Shown: positions 51,999-61,472 of the stretch, in pieces
Numbering within the stretch: the first letter of the stretch is position 1
Layout: each line of letters starts with the position of its first letter
Assembly: GCF_017308015.1 (NCBI RefSeq)
Contig: NZ_JAFKFW010000022.1
Location: 25,288 to 89,287, forward strand
Reading direction: 5' to 3'
DNA length: 64,000 bases
From: Allobosea sp.
GTDB taxonomy: Bacteria; Pseudomonadota; Alphaproteobacteria; Rhizobiales; Beijerinckiaceae
Notes under the pieces: generated by a model
The model's database searches: none
Seen by the model: the letters and a program-made list of their open reading frames with translations, nothing else
Told to the model about the DNA's origin: nothing
Made by a program: the position numbers and the translations under genes

Positions 51999-52472
51999 TC
52001 AATTGCAGGCCGTCGGCGCCAGCCGCGCCCGGCCGAGCACCATCATCCGGTCGACCTGGAAGCCCGAGCGCTGCAGCGCGTCATGGTCCTGAGGCCAGGC
52101 GGCCGAACGCTCGAGCGAGATCGCGATCCGCGGCAGGTCGAGCTCGATGGCGAGCTGGTTGGCGAAGCGCAGCAGCGCATTAACGAGATAGGTTCCCGGC
52201 AGCCTCAGCATCGCGAGCTCCGATATCTCCAGCGCCGTGCCGCCCGTGATCGTCTGGGCGACGCGGAATGTGAAGACGGCATGCGGCATGGCGCGCGCGT
52301 CACGCAGCGCGAAGACTCCGCGCGGCCGCGCGCCATCCTGCGAATTGTCGCGCACGAATTCGGCCCAGCCTTCCGGCGTCACCTCGGGATGCAGCATCGC
52401 GACGAGGCTGAAGACCGTGTCGGCGCCGGCCGGCGCTATGCGCGCGACCTCGAAGATATCATCGCCAGTCAC
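51999..52472 (-). CDS. Small GNAT-like protein of unknown function
   Basis: 157 residues from the GTG at 52472, preceded by GGAG at ideal spacing; a longer frame upstream overlaps the fnrN promoter. I do not recognise the family with certainty. The pattern of strands and helices (FEVARIAPAGADTVFSLVAML, then IAISLERSAAWPQDHDALQRSGFQVDRMMVLGRA) suggests an acetyltransferase-like fold. It is divergent from the fnrN-type gene, and the Fnr box at 52529-52542 lies between them, so it could be oxygen-regulated. Confidence 0.6.
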   Translation of the reverse strand: MTGDDIFEVARIAPAGADTVFSLVAMLHPEVTPEGWAEFVRDNSQDGARPRGVFALRDARAMPHAVFTFRVAQTITGGTALEISELAMLRLPGTYLVNALLRFANQLAIELDLPRIAISLERSAAWPQDHDALQRSGFQVDRMMVLGRARLAPTACN

Positions 52473-52528
52473 GAACGCTCTCCAGAATGGGGGAAACGCA
52501 CCGTGATTGCGGGGCTGGCCAAGGCGCA

Positions 52529-52542
52529 TTGATTTGGATCAA
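52529..52542. promoter_or_regulatory. Fnr/FixK box upstream of the fnrN-type gene
   Basis: TTGATTTGGATCAA, a perfect match to the anaerobox TTGAT-N4-ATCAA, 83 bp before the GTG start of the regulator and 57 bp before the divergent GNAT-like gene. Autoregulation of fnrN-type genes through such boxes is well known. Confidence 0.88.
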
Positions 52543-52624
52543 ATCGACAGCCTGCGGCCGGAAGCGCACTTTGTCGCCTCGCGCGCATGCGGTATGGTCC
52601 GCTGATGATCAGAAAGGTGCGATC

Positions 52625-53344
52625 GTGAACTGTCACCCCACGGCCTGCAGTGCTTCGACCTGCGCTGAAGGCGGCTGCCGCAGTTGCATGGTGCGTCTCG
52701 TCAGCGTCTGCGCGTCCCTGACGGATGATGAGCTCGCGCTGCTGGAATCCCTGGCGCATCCCACGCAGTTCGCTGCGGGAGCGACGCTGTTCACGCAGGG
52801 GCGCGAGGCGCATTCGGTCTACAACGTCACGGCCGGCGTCGTGCGCCTCTACAAGCTCCTGTCGGACGGCCGTCGCCAGGTCGTCGGCTTCGCGCTGCCG
52901 GGAGACTTCCTCGGGCTCGCCATGCGCGATGCCTATGGCTTCTCGGCCGACGCCATCGGCGAGGTCTCGGCCTGTGCCTTCTCGCGGGGTGCCTATACCG
53001 CGCTGGTCGACGCCAAGCCGCACCTGTTGAAGCGGCTCCATGAATTCGCCACCCATGAGCTGACGCTCGCTCATGAGCAGATGATGCTGCTGGGCCGGCG
53101 GACGGCCGAGGAGAAGCTGATCTGCTTCCTGCTCGGCATGCAGCAGCGCTGGGCGCGGCTCGGCAAGCCTTCGGTCACGGTTCCGCTGCCGATGACGCGG
53201 CAGGACATCGCCGATTTCCTCGGGCTGACCATCGAGACCGTGAGCCGCACCTTCACGCGCCTCGCCCGCGAGAAGACGATCCTGATCGTCCCCGGTGGCG
53301 TGCGCGTGATGAACCCCGAGCGCATGAGCGCGGTCGCGGCCTGA
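52625..53344 (+). CDS. FnrN-type Crp/Fnr regulator with Fe-S cluster
   Basis: 239 residues from the GTG at 52625 with AAAGGTG upstream. The N-terminus has C18-X2-C21-X7-C29, the spacing of FnrN/AadR iron-sulfur regulators, plus extra C3, C8 and C13; a fourth ligand candidate lies in GEVSACAFSRG. A cyclic-nucleotide-binding-type domain is followed by a helix-turn-helix TRQDIADFLGLTIETVSRTFTRL with the E-x-x-S-R that reads TTGAT. It should switch on ccoNOQP-GHIS when oxygen falls. Confidence 0.92.
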   Translation: MNCHPTACSASTCAEGGCRSCMVRLVSVCASLTDDELALLESLAHPTQFAAGATLFTQGREAHSVYNVTAGVVRLYKLLSDGRRQVVGFALPGDFLGLAMRDAYGFSADAIGEVSACAFSRGAYTALVDAKPHLLKRLHEFATHELTLAHEQMMLLGRRTAEEKLICFLLGMQQRWARLGKPSVTVPLPMTRQDIADFLGLTIETVSRTFTRLAREKTILIVPGGVRVMNPERMSAVAA

Positions 53345-53382
53345 GCCTGCGCTACCGCGCCGCACCCTGCGCGGTGCTCCCG

Positions 53383-53396
53383 TTGACCTGAATCAA
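53383..53396. promoter_or_regulatory. Fnr box upstream of ccoN
   Basis: TTGACCTGAATCAA, one mismatch from TTGAT-N4-ATCAA, 87 bp before the ccoN start and 38 bp after the end of the regulator gene. Links the oxidase operon to the adjacent FnrN-type protein. Confidence 0.85.
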
Positions 53397-53470
53397 CGCC
53401 GCGCCTTTTCCCGTTCGATAAGCCTCCCGCGAAGGGCGCGCTCATGCGCCGGAGACGAAGCGGGAGTCGA

Positions 53471-55141
53471 ATGGTGACGGCAACGGCAAGCCCTGTCAGG
53501 CAGGCGACTGTCGGCGAATTGTTGGGGATGCTGATCGCGGCGGCCTGTGTGCTGCCTCTGATCGTCATCGCGGCGCTGACCGAGAGTTCCGGTTACGCCT
53601 TCCACGCCATGCTCGGCGTCCTCGCCTCCGTCGCGGCCATCGTTCTGATCGCCAATCGCTGCTTCGACGGAACCGTTGCGGTCGAGCCGCAGGAAATCGA
53701 CGGCAAGCCGAACTACAACATGGGGCCGGTGAAGTTCGCGACCGTCGCCTCGATGGTCTGGGGCATCGCCGGTTTCACGGTCGGGCTCATCATCGCGCTC
53801 CAGCTCGCCTTCCCGGCTCTCAATTTCGATCTGCCCTGGACCAATTTCGGCAGGATGCGGCCACTGCACACCTCGGCTGTGATCTTCGCCTTCGGCGGCA
53901 ACGTGCTGATCGGGACGTCCTTCTATGTCGTGCAGCGCACCTGCCGCGCGCGGCTGGCCGGCATCCTGTCACCCTGGTTCGTCGTGCTCGGCTACAATTT
54001 CTTTATCGTCATCGCCGGCACCGGCTATCTGCTCGGCATTACCCAGAGCAAGGAATATGCCGAGCCGGAATGGTATGCCGATCTCTGGCTGACTGTCGTC
54101 TGGGTCGTTTATCTGCTGGTCTTCCTGGGCACGGTGATGAAGCGCAAGGAGCCGCATATCTATGTGGCGAACTGGTTTTATCTCGGCTTCATCCTGACCA
54201 TCGCGGTCCTGCATGTCGGCAACAACGTCGCCGTGCCGGTTTCGCTGCTGTCGCCGCGCTCCTATGGCCTCTGGTCGGGCGTGCAGGATGCGATGTTCCA
54301 GTGGTGGTACGGCCATAATGCGGTCGGCTTCTTCCTCACTGCCGGCTTCCTCGCGATCATGTACTATTTCGTGCCCAAGCGCGCGGAGCGGCCGATCTAC
54401 AGCTACCGGCTCTCGATCATCCATTTCTGGGCGCTGATCTTCATCTATATCTGGGCCGGCCCCCACCATCTCCACTACACTGCGCTGCCGGACTGGGCGC
54501 AGACGCTGGGCATGACCTTCTCGATCATGCTGTGGATGCCTTCCTGGGGCGGCATGATCAACGGCATCATGACCTTGTCCGGCGCCTGGGACCGGCTGCG
54601 TACCGACCCGGTGCTGCGGATGATGGTGGTCTCGCTCGCCTTCTACGGCATGTCGACCTTCGAAGGTCCGCTGATGTCGATCAAGGCGGTCAACGGCCTG
54701 TCGCACTATACCGACTGGACCATCGGCCACGTCCATTCCGGCGCGCTCGGCTGGGTCGCCTATATCTCCTTCGGCGCGATCTACTGCCTCGTGCCCTGGC
54801 TCTGGAATCGCAAGGGGCTCTATTCGCTCAAGCTGGTGAGCTGGCACTTCTGGATCTCGACGCTCGGCATCGTCTTCTACATCACCGCGATGTGGGTCTC
54901 CGGCATCCTCCAGGGCCTGATGTGGCGCGCCTACACCGCGCTCGGCTTCCTCGAATATTCCTTCATCGAGACGGTTGCGGCGATGCATCCCTTCTACGTG
55001 ATCCGCGCGCTGGGCGGCGCGCTCTTCCTGATCGGCGCGCTGATCATGGCTTTCAACCTCTGGATGACCGTGCGCTCGGAGAGCGCGGCCGAGATGCCGC
55101 GCACCGACGAGGCGCCGGCGCCGCTGGCCATGGCCGTCTGA
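53471..55141 (+). CDS. ccoN: CcoN, catalytic subunit I of cbb3 cytochrome c oxidase
   Basis: 556 residues from the ATG at 53471 with GGGAG upstream (an ATG at 53444 is in frame). Twelve transmembrane helices; heme and CuB histidines in [52 protein letters not shown] and the final [10 protein letters not shown]. The proton-pumping heme-copper oxidase with high oxygen affinity, for microaerobic respiration. First gene of ccoNOQP-GHIS. Confidence 0.96.
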   Translation: MVTATASPVRQATVGELLGMLIAAACVLPLIVIAALTESSGYAFHAMLGVLASVAAIVLIANRCFDGTVAVEPQEIDGKPNYNMGPVKFATVASMVWGIAGFTVGLIIALQLAFPALNFDLPWTNFGRMRPLHTSAVIFAFGGNVLIGTSFYVVQRTCRARLAGILSPWFVVLGYNFFIVIAGTGYLLGITQSKEYAEPEWYADLWLTVVWVVYLLVFLGTVMKRKEPHIYVANWFYLGFILTIAVLHVGNNVAVPVSLLSPRSYGLWSGVQDAMFQWWYGHNAVGFFLTAGFLAIMYYFVPKRAERPIYSYRLSIIHFWALIFIYIWAGPHHLHYTALPDWAQTLGMTFSIMLWMPSWGGMINGIMTLSGAWDRLRTDPVLRMMVVSLAFYGMSTFEGPLMSIKAVNGLSHYTDWTIGHVHSGALGWVAYISFGAIYCLVPWLWNRKGLYSLKLVSWHFWISTLGIVFYITAMWVSGILQGLMWRAYTALGFLEYSFIETVAAMHPFYVIRALGGALFLIGALIMAFNLWMTVRSESAAEMPRTDEAPAPLAMAV

Positions 55142-55154
55142 GGAGTTCCGGGCA

Positions 55155-55919
55155 ATGACGAGCATCGAACACAAGCCCGTGCGCAAGTCGCTCTGGGCCA
55201 AGCACAAGATCTTCGAGACCAACTCGATCATCCTGGTCATCGGCGTGCTGCTGGTGATCTCGGTCGGCGGCCTCGTCGAGATCGCGCCGCTCTTCTACCT
55301 GAAGAACACGATCGAGACGGTGCAGGGCATGCGCCCCTACACGCCGCTCGAGCTGGCCGGCCGCGCGATCTATGTCCGCGAGGGTTGCTACAACTGCCAC
55401 AGCCAGATGATCCGGCCGCTGCGCGACGAGGTCGAGCGCTACGGGCATTACTCGCTCGCGGCCGAGAGCATGTACGACAAGCCGTTCCAGTGGGGGTCCA
55501 AGCGCACCGGTCCGGATCTCGCCCGCGTCGGCGGGAAGTATTCCGACGAGTGGCAGCGGGCGCATCTGGCCGAGCCGCGCGCGGTCGTCCCGCAATCGAT
55601 CATGCCGGGCTATCCCTTCCTGGCGAAGACCGAGCTGAAATACAGCGACATTGCGGACGAGCTGCGCGCCAACCGCGCCGGCGGTGTGCCCTACACGGAC
55701 GAGATGGTCGCCCAGGCGCAGAGCGACCTGAAGGCGCAGGCGACACCGGATCATCCTGGCCAGTCCGATCTGGAGAAGCGCTACCCGAAGGCGCAGTCGC
55801 GCGATTTCGACGGCGACCCGCAGCGCATCACCGAGGCCGACGCCCTGATCGCCTATCTCCAGGCGCTCGGCACGCTCGTCGACTTCAAGCTCTACGACGA
55901 CAAGGCCAACATCCGCTGA
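55155..55919 (+). CDS. ccoO: CcoO, monoheme cytochrome c subunit of cbb3 oxidase
   Basis: 254 residues: one N-terminal anchor helix (about 25-45) and a periplasmic domain with heme motif CYNCH (C78, C81, H82) in [17 protein letters not shown] distal methionine is in [12 protein letters not shown]. It passes electrons to CcoN and is the core assembly partner. 13 nt behind ccoN. Confidence 0.96.
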   Translation: MTSIEHKPVRKSLWAKHKIFETNSIILVIGVLLVISVGGLVEIAPLFYLKNTIETVQGMRPYTPLELAGRAIYVREGCYNCHSQMIRPLRDEVERYGHYSLAAESMYDKPFQWGSKRTGPDLARVGGKYSDEWQRAHLAEPRAVVPQSIMPGYPFLAKTELKYSDIADELRANRAGGVPYTDEMVAQAQSDLKAQATPDHPGQSDLEKRYPKAQSRDFDGDPQRITEADALIAYLQALGTLVDFKLYDDKANIR

Positions 55920-55930
55920 GCGAGGCTGCC

Positions 55931-56086
55931 ATGCAAACGACCTATCACTGGCTCGCCGGCTTCGCCCAGTCCGTCGGCCTTCTCTACTTCGTCGCCGTCT
56001 TCCTCGGCGTCTGCGTTTACGCCTTCTGGCCGAAGAACCGCGCCCGCTTCGAGCAAGCTGCGCTCAATCCGCTGCGGGAGGACTGA
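55931..56086 (+). CDS. ccoQ: CcoQ, small cbb3 oxidase subunit
   Basis: A 51-residue single-helix protein, MQTTYHWLAGFAQSVGLLYF onward, ending KNRARFEQAALNPLRED, the typical CcoQ length and charge pattern. It sits between ccoO and ccoP, the usual place, 11 nt after ccoO and 4 nt before ccoP. CcoQ stabilises the CcoNO-CcoP complex. Confidence 0.92.
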   Translation: MQTTYHWLAGFAQSVGLLYFVAVFLGVCVYAFWPKNRARFEQAALNPLRED

Positions 56087-56090
56087 GATC

Positions 56091-56978
56091 ATGGACCAGA
56101 AGAACCACGACGCTCCACATATCGACCCGCATACCGGCATCGCCACGACCGGCCATGAATGGGACGGCATCCGCGAGCTCAACACGCCGCTGCCACGCTG
56201 GTGGCTCGGCATCTTCTACGCGAGCATCCTCTGGTCGATCGGCTACTGGGTCGTCTATCCCGCCTGGCCGCTGCTGACCGACACCACCAGGGGCGTCATC
56301 GGTTATGCCAGCCGCGCCGATATCAGCGCCGACATGGCGCAGTTGAAGGCGCAGCGCGCGGTCCAGGCAGCCGGGATGGCGGATGCGACCCCCGCCCAGA
56401 TCAAGGCTGACCCGACCCTGTTCCAGATCGCCATGGCGCAGGGCAAGGCCGCCTTCGGCGACAACTGCGCCGCCTGCCATGGCGTCGGTGGCGCCGGTGC
56501 CAAGGGCTATCCGAACCTGAACGACGACGACTGGCTTTGGGGTGGCTCGCTCGAAGCGATCCAGCAGACCATCGTCCACGGCATCCGCGCTGCCGGCAAC
56601 GACGAGACGCGGGTGAGCCAGATGCCGGCCTTCGGCCGCGACGGCATGCTCAAGCGTGACGAGATCGTCGCCGTTGCGAGCCATGTCCGTGAGCTCGCCG
56701 GCCTTCCGACCGAGCCCAAGGCCGATCTGGCGCTCGGGCGCAAGCTCTTTGCCGACAACTGCGCCTCCTGTCATGGCGAAGCCGGGAAGGGCAATCCGGA
56801 GATGGGCGCACCGAACCTCACCGACGCGATCAGCCTCTACGGCATGGATATGGCCTCGCTGACCGAGACCATCGCGAACAGCCGCAATGGCGTGATGCCG
56901 GCCTGGGGCGGTCGTCTCGATGCGACGACGATCAAGGCGCTGACCGTCTATGTCCACTCGCTGGGGGGAGGGCAGTAG
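56091..56978 (+). CDS. ccoP: CcoP, diheme cytochrome c subunit of cbb3 oxidase
   Basis: 295 residues: an N-terminal helix (about 38-58), then two cytochrome c domains with CAACH (C126, C129, H130) and CASCH (C224, C227, H228), each followed by its distal methionine (SQMPAFG, GVMPAWGG). It receives electrons from soluble cytochrome c, possibly including the sox-linked one encoded at 15939. Ends 1 nt before the ccoG start. Confidence 0.96.
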   Translation: MDQKNHDAPHIDPHTGIATTGHEWDGIRELNTPLPRWWLGIFYASILWSIGYWVVYPAWPLLTDTTRGVIGYASRADISADMAQLKAQRAVQAAGMADATPAQIKADPTLFQIAMAQGKAAFGDNCAACHGVGGAGAKGYPNLNDDDWLWGGSLEAIQQTIVHGIRAAGNDETRVSQMPAFGRDGMLKRDEIVAVASHVRELAGLPTEPKADLALGRKLFADNCASCHGEAGKGNPEMGAPNLTDAISLYGMDMASLTETIANSRNGVMPAWGGRLDATTIKALTVYVHSLGGGQ

Positions 56979-56979
56979 C

Positions 56980-58434
56980 GTGTGCACCGCCGGGGCCGAT
57001 CCAGACGACATCCCGCTCTTCGCGGCGTCGCGGAAGGTCTATCCGCAGAGCGTGTCCGGCCCGTTCCGGCGCGCGAAATGGGCGATCCTGTTCCTGTGCC
57101 TCGGCATCTATTACCTGCTGCCGTTCCTGCGCTGGAATCGCGGCCCGCACCTGCCGAGCCAGGCGGTGCTGGCCGACATCGCCAATGGCCGCTTTTATTT
57201 CTTCTTCATCGAGATCTGGCCGCAGGAGGTCTATTATTTCACCGGCCTGCTGATCCTGGCCTCCTTCGTCCTGTTCCTGATGAATGCTCTCGCGGGCCGG
57301 GTCTGGTGTGGCTATCTCTGCCCGCAGACGGTCTGGACCGATCTGTTTCTTGCCGTCGAGCGCTTCTTCGAGGGCGACCGTCGCGAGCGCATGCGCCTGG
57401 ATGACGCGCCGTGGAGCTTCGACAAACTCTGGCGCAAGAGCGCCAAGCACGCGGTCTGGATTGTCATCGCCTGGTGGACCGGCGGGGCCTGGGTGCTTTA
57501 TTTCGCGGATGCGCCGACGCTGGTGCGGGAGCTCGCGACCTTCACCGCGCCGCTCTCGGCCTATGTCTGGATCGCGATCCTCACCTTCACGACCTATACG
57601 CTCGCCGGCATCATGCGCGAGCAGGTCTGCAAGTTCATGTGCCCCTGGCCGCGCATCCAGGCGGCGCTGACCGACGACGAAGCGCTCAACGTCACCTATC
57701 GCTACGATCGCGGCGAGCCGCGCGTCTCGGTCAAGCAGGGATTGCGGCTGAAGGCGCAGGGTGCGCTGGCCGGCGACTGCATCGATTGCCATCAATGTGT
57801 GGCGGTTTGCCCCGTCGGCATCGACATCCGCGATGGCGCCCAGCTCGACTGTATCCAGTGCGGGCTCTGCATCGACGCATGCGACACCGTGATGGCCAAG
57901 GTCGACCGGCCCAAACGCTTGATCGCCTACGACACGGAGACCAACGTCAAGCGCCGGCTGGCCGGTCTGAAGGCGATCTACCGCCCGTTCCGGGCACGCA
58001 CGGCGATCTATGTGACGTTGATCGTCGTGGTCGGCGGGGCGATGCTCTGGCAGCTCGCCACGCGCCGCACTGCCGATATCTCGGTCCTGCATGAGCGTGC
58101 GCCGCTTTTCGTGACGCTGAGCGACGGCTCGATCCGCAACGCCTATGCGGTCCGCCTGCTGAACAAGCGCCCGGAAGTCCGTCCTTTCGCGCTGACCGTG
58201 GACGGCTTGCCCGGCATCCGGATCGAGGTCGTCGGCGTCGTGCAGACTGCCGATGTCAGGCCGGTCGTGACGGTCGATCCCGATTCCTCGCGCGAGGTGC
58301 GCGTACTCGTCACCGTGCCGGCCGGCGTCCCGTTGGAAGCGTCGCAGGCGATCACCATCACCGCCTCGGATCTCTTCGCCGGGGAGACCGTGCGCGCCGC
58401 CGACCACTTCATGGCGCCCGGAGCCAAACCATGA
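56980..58434 (+). CDS. ccoG: CcoG, cbb3 oxidase assembly protein (FixG)
   Basis: 484 residues from the GTG at 56980, which follows GGGGGGAGGG with correct spacing; an ATG at 56950 lies within ccoP. Five helices, two 4Fe-4S ferredoxin motifs (CIDCHQCVAVCP and CIQCGLCIDAC) and a C-terminal beta domain. CcoG reduces Cu2+ for the CcoN CuB site. Overlaps ccoH by 4 nt (ATGA). Confidence 0.93.
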   Translation: MCTAGADPDDIPLFAASRKVYPQSVSGPFRRAKWAILFLCLGIYYLLPFLRWNRGPHLPSQAVLADIANGRFYFFFIEIWPQEVYYFTGLLILASFVLFLMNALAGRVWCGYLCPQTVWTDLFLAVERFFEGDRRERMRLDDAPWSFDKLWRKSAKHAVWIVIAWWTGGAWVLYFADAPTLVRELATFTAPLSAYVWIAILTFTTYTLAGIMREQVCKFMCPWPRIQAALTDDEALNVTYRYDRGEPRVSVKQGLRLKAQGALAGDCIDCHQCVAVCPVGIDIRDGAQLDCIQCGLCIDACDTVMAKVDRPKRLIAYDTETNVKRRLAGLKAIYRPFRARTAIYVTLIVVVGGAMLWQLATRRTADISVLHERAPLFVTLSDGSIRNAYAVRLLNKRPEVRPFALTVDGLPGIRIEVVGVVQTADVRPVVTVDPDSSREVRVLVTVPAGVPLEASQAITITASDLFAGETVRAADHFMAPGAKP

Positions 58435-58976
58435 GCTGCTGCGGAGTTTTTCTGATGTCCTGCGACACCCCTGCCGCCCCGCGCTCGCGCCGCCCCTTCG
58501 AATTGACCGGCTGGATGGTCGCGGCGATGCTGGTGCTGTTCTTCGGTGTCATCGTCTCGGTCAATGCGACGATCCTGACGGTGGCACTGCGCACCATGCC
58601 GGGCGTCGAGACGAAGAGCGCCTACGAAACCAGCCAGCATTTCAACGAGGAGATCGCCCGCCAGCACGAGCGCGACGCGCGCGGCTGGAAGGCTGTGGCC
58701 ACCCTCGCGCGGCAGGGCGAGGGCGCCTCGCTTGGTGCAACCCTGGCGGATCGCGCCGGCCAGCCTCTCTCCGGCTTCACGGTAACCGGGCGCTTGCGCC
58801 ACCCCGCCACTTCGGCGCGCGATCACGCGGTCGCGCTGAACGAGCGCCAGCCCGGCCGTTATGAGGCGAATGTCGAGCGCATCGAGGCCGGCTCCTGGAT
58901 TCTCGAATGGCAGGCGAAGCGCGGCGAAGAGGTCGTGTTCGTCTCGCGCAGCCGCGTCACCCTGCCGGAGAAGTGA
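58431..58976 (+). CDS. ccoH: CcoH, cbb3 oxidase assembly factor (FixH)
   Basis: 181 residues: one transmembrane helix (about 24-46, WMVAAMLVLFFGVIVSVNA) and a periplasmic FixH domain with a NxYETSQHFNEEI-type block. The first ATG overlaps the ccoG stop and is preceded by CGGAGCCAAACC; a second in-frame ATG lies at 58455. FixH binds CcoN/CcoP late in assembly. Two nucleotides separate it from ccoI. Confidence 0.9.
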   Translation: MSCCGVFLMSCDTPAAPRSRRPFELTGWMVAAMLVLFFGVIVSVNATILTVALRTMPGVETKSAYETSQHFNEEIARQHERDARGWKAVATLARQGEGASLGATLADRAGQPLSGFTVTGRLRHPATSARDHAVALNERQPGRYEANVERIEAGSWILEWQAKRGEEVVFVSRSRVTLPEK

Positions 58977-58978
58977 TA

Positions 58979-61177
58979 ATGGCGGCGCAGGATCTCTCCG
59001 TCTTCGTGCGCCATCGCGATGGCGGCATCGCCAGCATGGAACTGGCGGTCGACGGCATCCGCTGCGCCGGCTGCATGCAGGCGATCGAGAGCGGGCTCGG
59101 CCGCGAGCCCGCCATCCTCGGCGCCCGCGTCAACCTCGCGCTGAAGCGCGTCTCGGTCGAATGGCGCGAGGCGCTGCTCAGGCCGGAGGCGGTGGTCGAC
59201 AAGCTCGGCGCGCTCGGCTTCAAGGCCTACCCTTTCGTCGCCGAGAGACAGGAGGACGATGCGGTCGCGGAGGAACGCAGCCTGATGCGCCGGCTCGGCG
59301 TCGCCGGCTTCGCCTCGATGAACATCATGCTGCTCTCGGTCGCGGTCTGGGCCGGAAATAGCGGCGATATCGACCCGACGACGCGTGATTTCTTCCACTG
59401 GCTCTCGGCTCTCATCGCCCTGCCGACGGCGGCCTATGCGGGCCGTCCCTTCTTCGAGAGCGCGCTCAGGGCGCTGAAAGCCGGCGCGGTCAACATGGAC
59501 GTGCCGATTACCATTGGCGTTGTGCTGGCGCTCGTCATGTCCGTCGCCGAAACCTGGACCCATGGCCGCCATGCATATTTCGACGGCGTGGTGATGCTGC
59601 TCTTCTTCCTGCTGATCGGCCGCTATCTCGACCAGCTCATGCGCCGCCGTACCCGCGATCTCGCCGGCAATCTCGCCGCGCTCAAGGCCGAGACCGCAAC
59701 GAAACTCGCCGACGACGGCAATTGGACGATCACGCCGATCGCAGCGATCGCACCCGGCGACCGCGTCCTCGTGCGTCCGGGCGAGCGCGTCTCGGTCGAT
59801 GGCATCGTCGAGGCCGGCCGCTCAGAGCTCGACCAGAGTCTCGTCACCGGCGAGACGGCGCCCGCCGCGATCGGTGAAGGCGAGCGCGTCCATGCCGGCA
59901 CGCTGAATCTCACGGGCGCCCTCACCATCCGCGTCGAGGCGGCTGGTCAAGGCACGTTGCTCGACGAGATCGACCGCCTGATGAGTCAGGCCGTCGGCAG
60001 CCGCTCGCGCTATGTCCGCCTCTCGGACCGCGCCGCGCGCCTCTATGCGCCGATGGTTCATACCCTCTCGGCCGTGACCTTCCTCGGCTGGCTTGCCTGG
60101 GGGCTCGCATGGCCCGAGGCACTGATGATCGCCGTGACCGTGCTGATCATCACCTGTCCCTGCGCGCTCGGGCTGGCGATTCCCGCAGTGCAGGTCGTGG
60201 CGGCTTCCGCCCTGTTCAAGCGCAAGATCATGCTGAAGGAGGGAGACGCTCTGGAGCGCCTCGCCGAGGCCGATATCGCCGTCTTCGACAAGACGGGAAC
60301 GCTGACCCTGCCGGAGCCCGACATTCTCAATCCTGAGGCATTGGCGCCTGAGCGCCGGGCCGAGATCGGCGCGCTCGCTGCGGCCAGCACCCACCCGCTG
60401 GCGCAGGCTCTGGCCCGCGCGCTCGGCAACACCTCTCCACGAACGGATGTTCGCGAGGAGCGTGGGCAAGGGCTGTCGGCGGGGAAGGGCGATGACGAGC
60501 AGCGCCTCGGCAGCCTTGTCTTCTGCGATGCCGAAGCCGAGGCGGTTTCGGTGAAGACTCTGCATCCGGGCGCTTCGCTGATAGCCTATCGCCACGGCGC
60601 CTATCGCACCGTTCTGGCGCTGGGGCAGAGCCTGCGTCCGGACGCGCGCGCGACGATCGACGCCCTGCGCGCGGCGGGGTTGGAAATCGCGATCCTCTCC
60701 GGCGACCGGGCGGAAGCGGTGGCGCCGATCGCGGCCGAGCTCGGCATCGCGCATGTCCAGGCCGGGCTGCTGCCGGCCGACAAGCTCAACCTGCTCGACA
60801 GCATGGCGGCCAACGGACGCAAGGTGCTGATGATCGGCGATGGACTGAACGATGCGCCGGCGCTGGCGGGCGCGCATGTTTCGCTCTCGCCTGTCAGCGC
60901 CACCCATCTCGCGCAGGCGGCGGCCGATATCGTCTTTCTCGGTGACAGCCTCGCACCGGTCGCGGCCGCACTCGGCATCGCACGGAAGGCGCGCGGTCTG
61001 ATGCTGCAGAATCTCTGGTTCGCGGTGCTCTACAACGCGGTCGCGGTTCCGATCGCGATCGCCGGGTTCGCGACTCCCCTGGTCGCCGCCGTCGCCATGT
61101 CGGGCTCGTCGCTGGTGGTGACCCTCAACGCCCTGCGCGCCCGTGGTCGCAAGGCCTTTTGGGAGGCAGAGGCATGA
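58979..61177 (+). CDS. ccoI: CcoI, Cu+-exporting P1B-type ATPase (FixI)
   Basis: 732 residues from the ATG at 58979. N-terminal heavy-metal domain with CAGC (C29, C32), the CPC copper site in ITCPCALGLAIP, phosphorylation motif DKTGTLT, the TGES-type motif VTGETAP and the hinge GDGLNDAPALAGA. FixI/CopA2 delivers copper across the membrane for cbb3 assembly. Overlaps ccoS by 4 nt. Confidence 0.94.
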   Translation: MAAQDLSVFVRHRDGGIASMELAVDGIRCAGCMQAIESGLGREPAILGARVNLALKRVSVEWREALLRPEAVVDKLGALGFKAYPFVAERQEDDAVAEERSLMRRLGVAGFASMNIMLLSVAVWAGNSGDIDPTTRDFFHWLSALIALPTAAYAGRPFFESALRALKAGAVNMDVPITIGVVLALVMSVAETWTHGRHAYFDGVVMLLFFLLIGRYLDQLMRRRTRDLAGNLAALKAETATKLADDGNWTITPIAAIAPGDRVLVRPGERVSVDGIVEAGRSELDQSLVTGETAPAAIGEGERVHAGTLNLTGALTIRVEAAGQGTLLDEIDRLMSQAVGSRSRYVRLSDRAARLYAPMVHTLSAVTFLGWLAWGLAWPEALMIAVTVLIITCPCALGLAIPAVQVVAASALFKRKIMLKEGDALERLAEADIAVFDKTGTLTLPEPDILNPEALAPERRAEIGALAAASTHPLAQALARALGNTSPRTDVREERGQGLSAGKGDDEQRLGSLVFCDAEAEAVSVKTLHPGASLIAYRHGAYRTVLALGQSLRPDARATIDALRAAGLEIAILSGDRAEAVAPIAAELGIAHVQAGLLPADKLNLLDSMAANGRKVLMIGDGLNDAPALAGAHVSLSPVSATHLAQAAADIVFLGDSLAPVAAALGIARKARGLMLQNLWFAVLYNAVAVPIAIAGFATPLVAAVAMSGSSLVVTLNALRARGRKAFWEAEA

Positions 61178-61347
61178 ACATCATCGTGATCCTGTTCCCC
61201 CTTGCACTGGGGCTCGGCCTTTTGGGGCTGGGCGCCTTTTTCTGGTGCATGCGATCAGGCCAGTTCGCTGATCTGGAAGGCGCTGCCTGGCGCGTGCTTC
61301 AGGACGACGACGCTGCCGTACCGCCCTCGGAAAAGCAGGCGCGCTGA
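61174..61347 (+). CDS. ccoS: CcoS, small cbb3 oxidase assembly protein
   Basis: 57 residues, single hydrophobic helix, starting MNIIVILFPLALGLGLLGLG and with GQFADLEGAAWRVL after it, the CcoS hallmark. Last gene of the operon, overlapping ccoI (ATGA). CcoS is needed to insert heme and copper into CcoN. Confidence 0.9.
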   Translation: MNIIVILFPLALGLGLLGLGAFFWCMRSGQFADLEGAAWRVLQDDDAAVPPSEKQAR

Positions 61348-61472
61348 CGCTTGCTACGAGCCTGAGCGCGCCACCTTCGGACACCGAAAGCGAGGCCTCC
61401 GGAACGGTCTCTTAACCCTGCCGGGCTAGGACTGGGTCTCAGGTTAACGAAGCGTAGTGTTCGCCTAAGCCC

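Noticed and set aside
53393-53869. Minus-strand open frames over ccoN and the oxidase operon
   Set aside because: Shadows of transmembrane genes in a GC-rich genome; no signals of their own.
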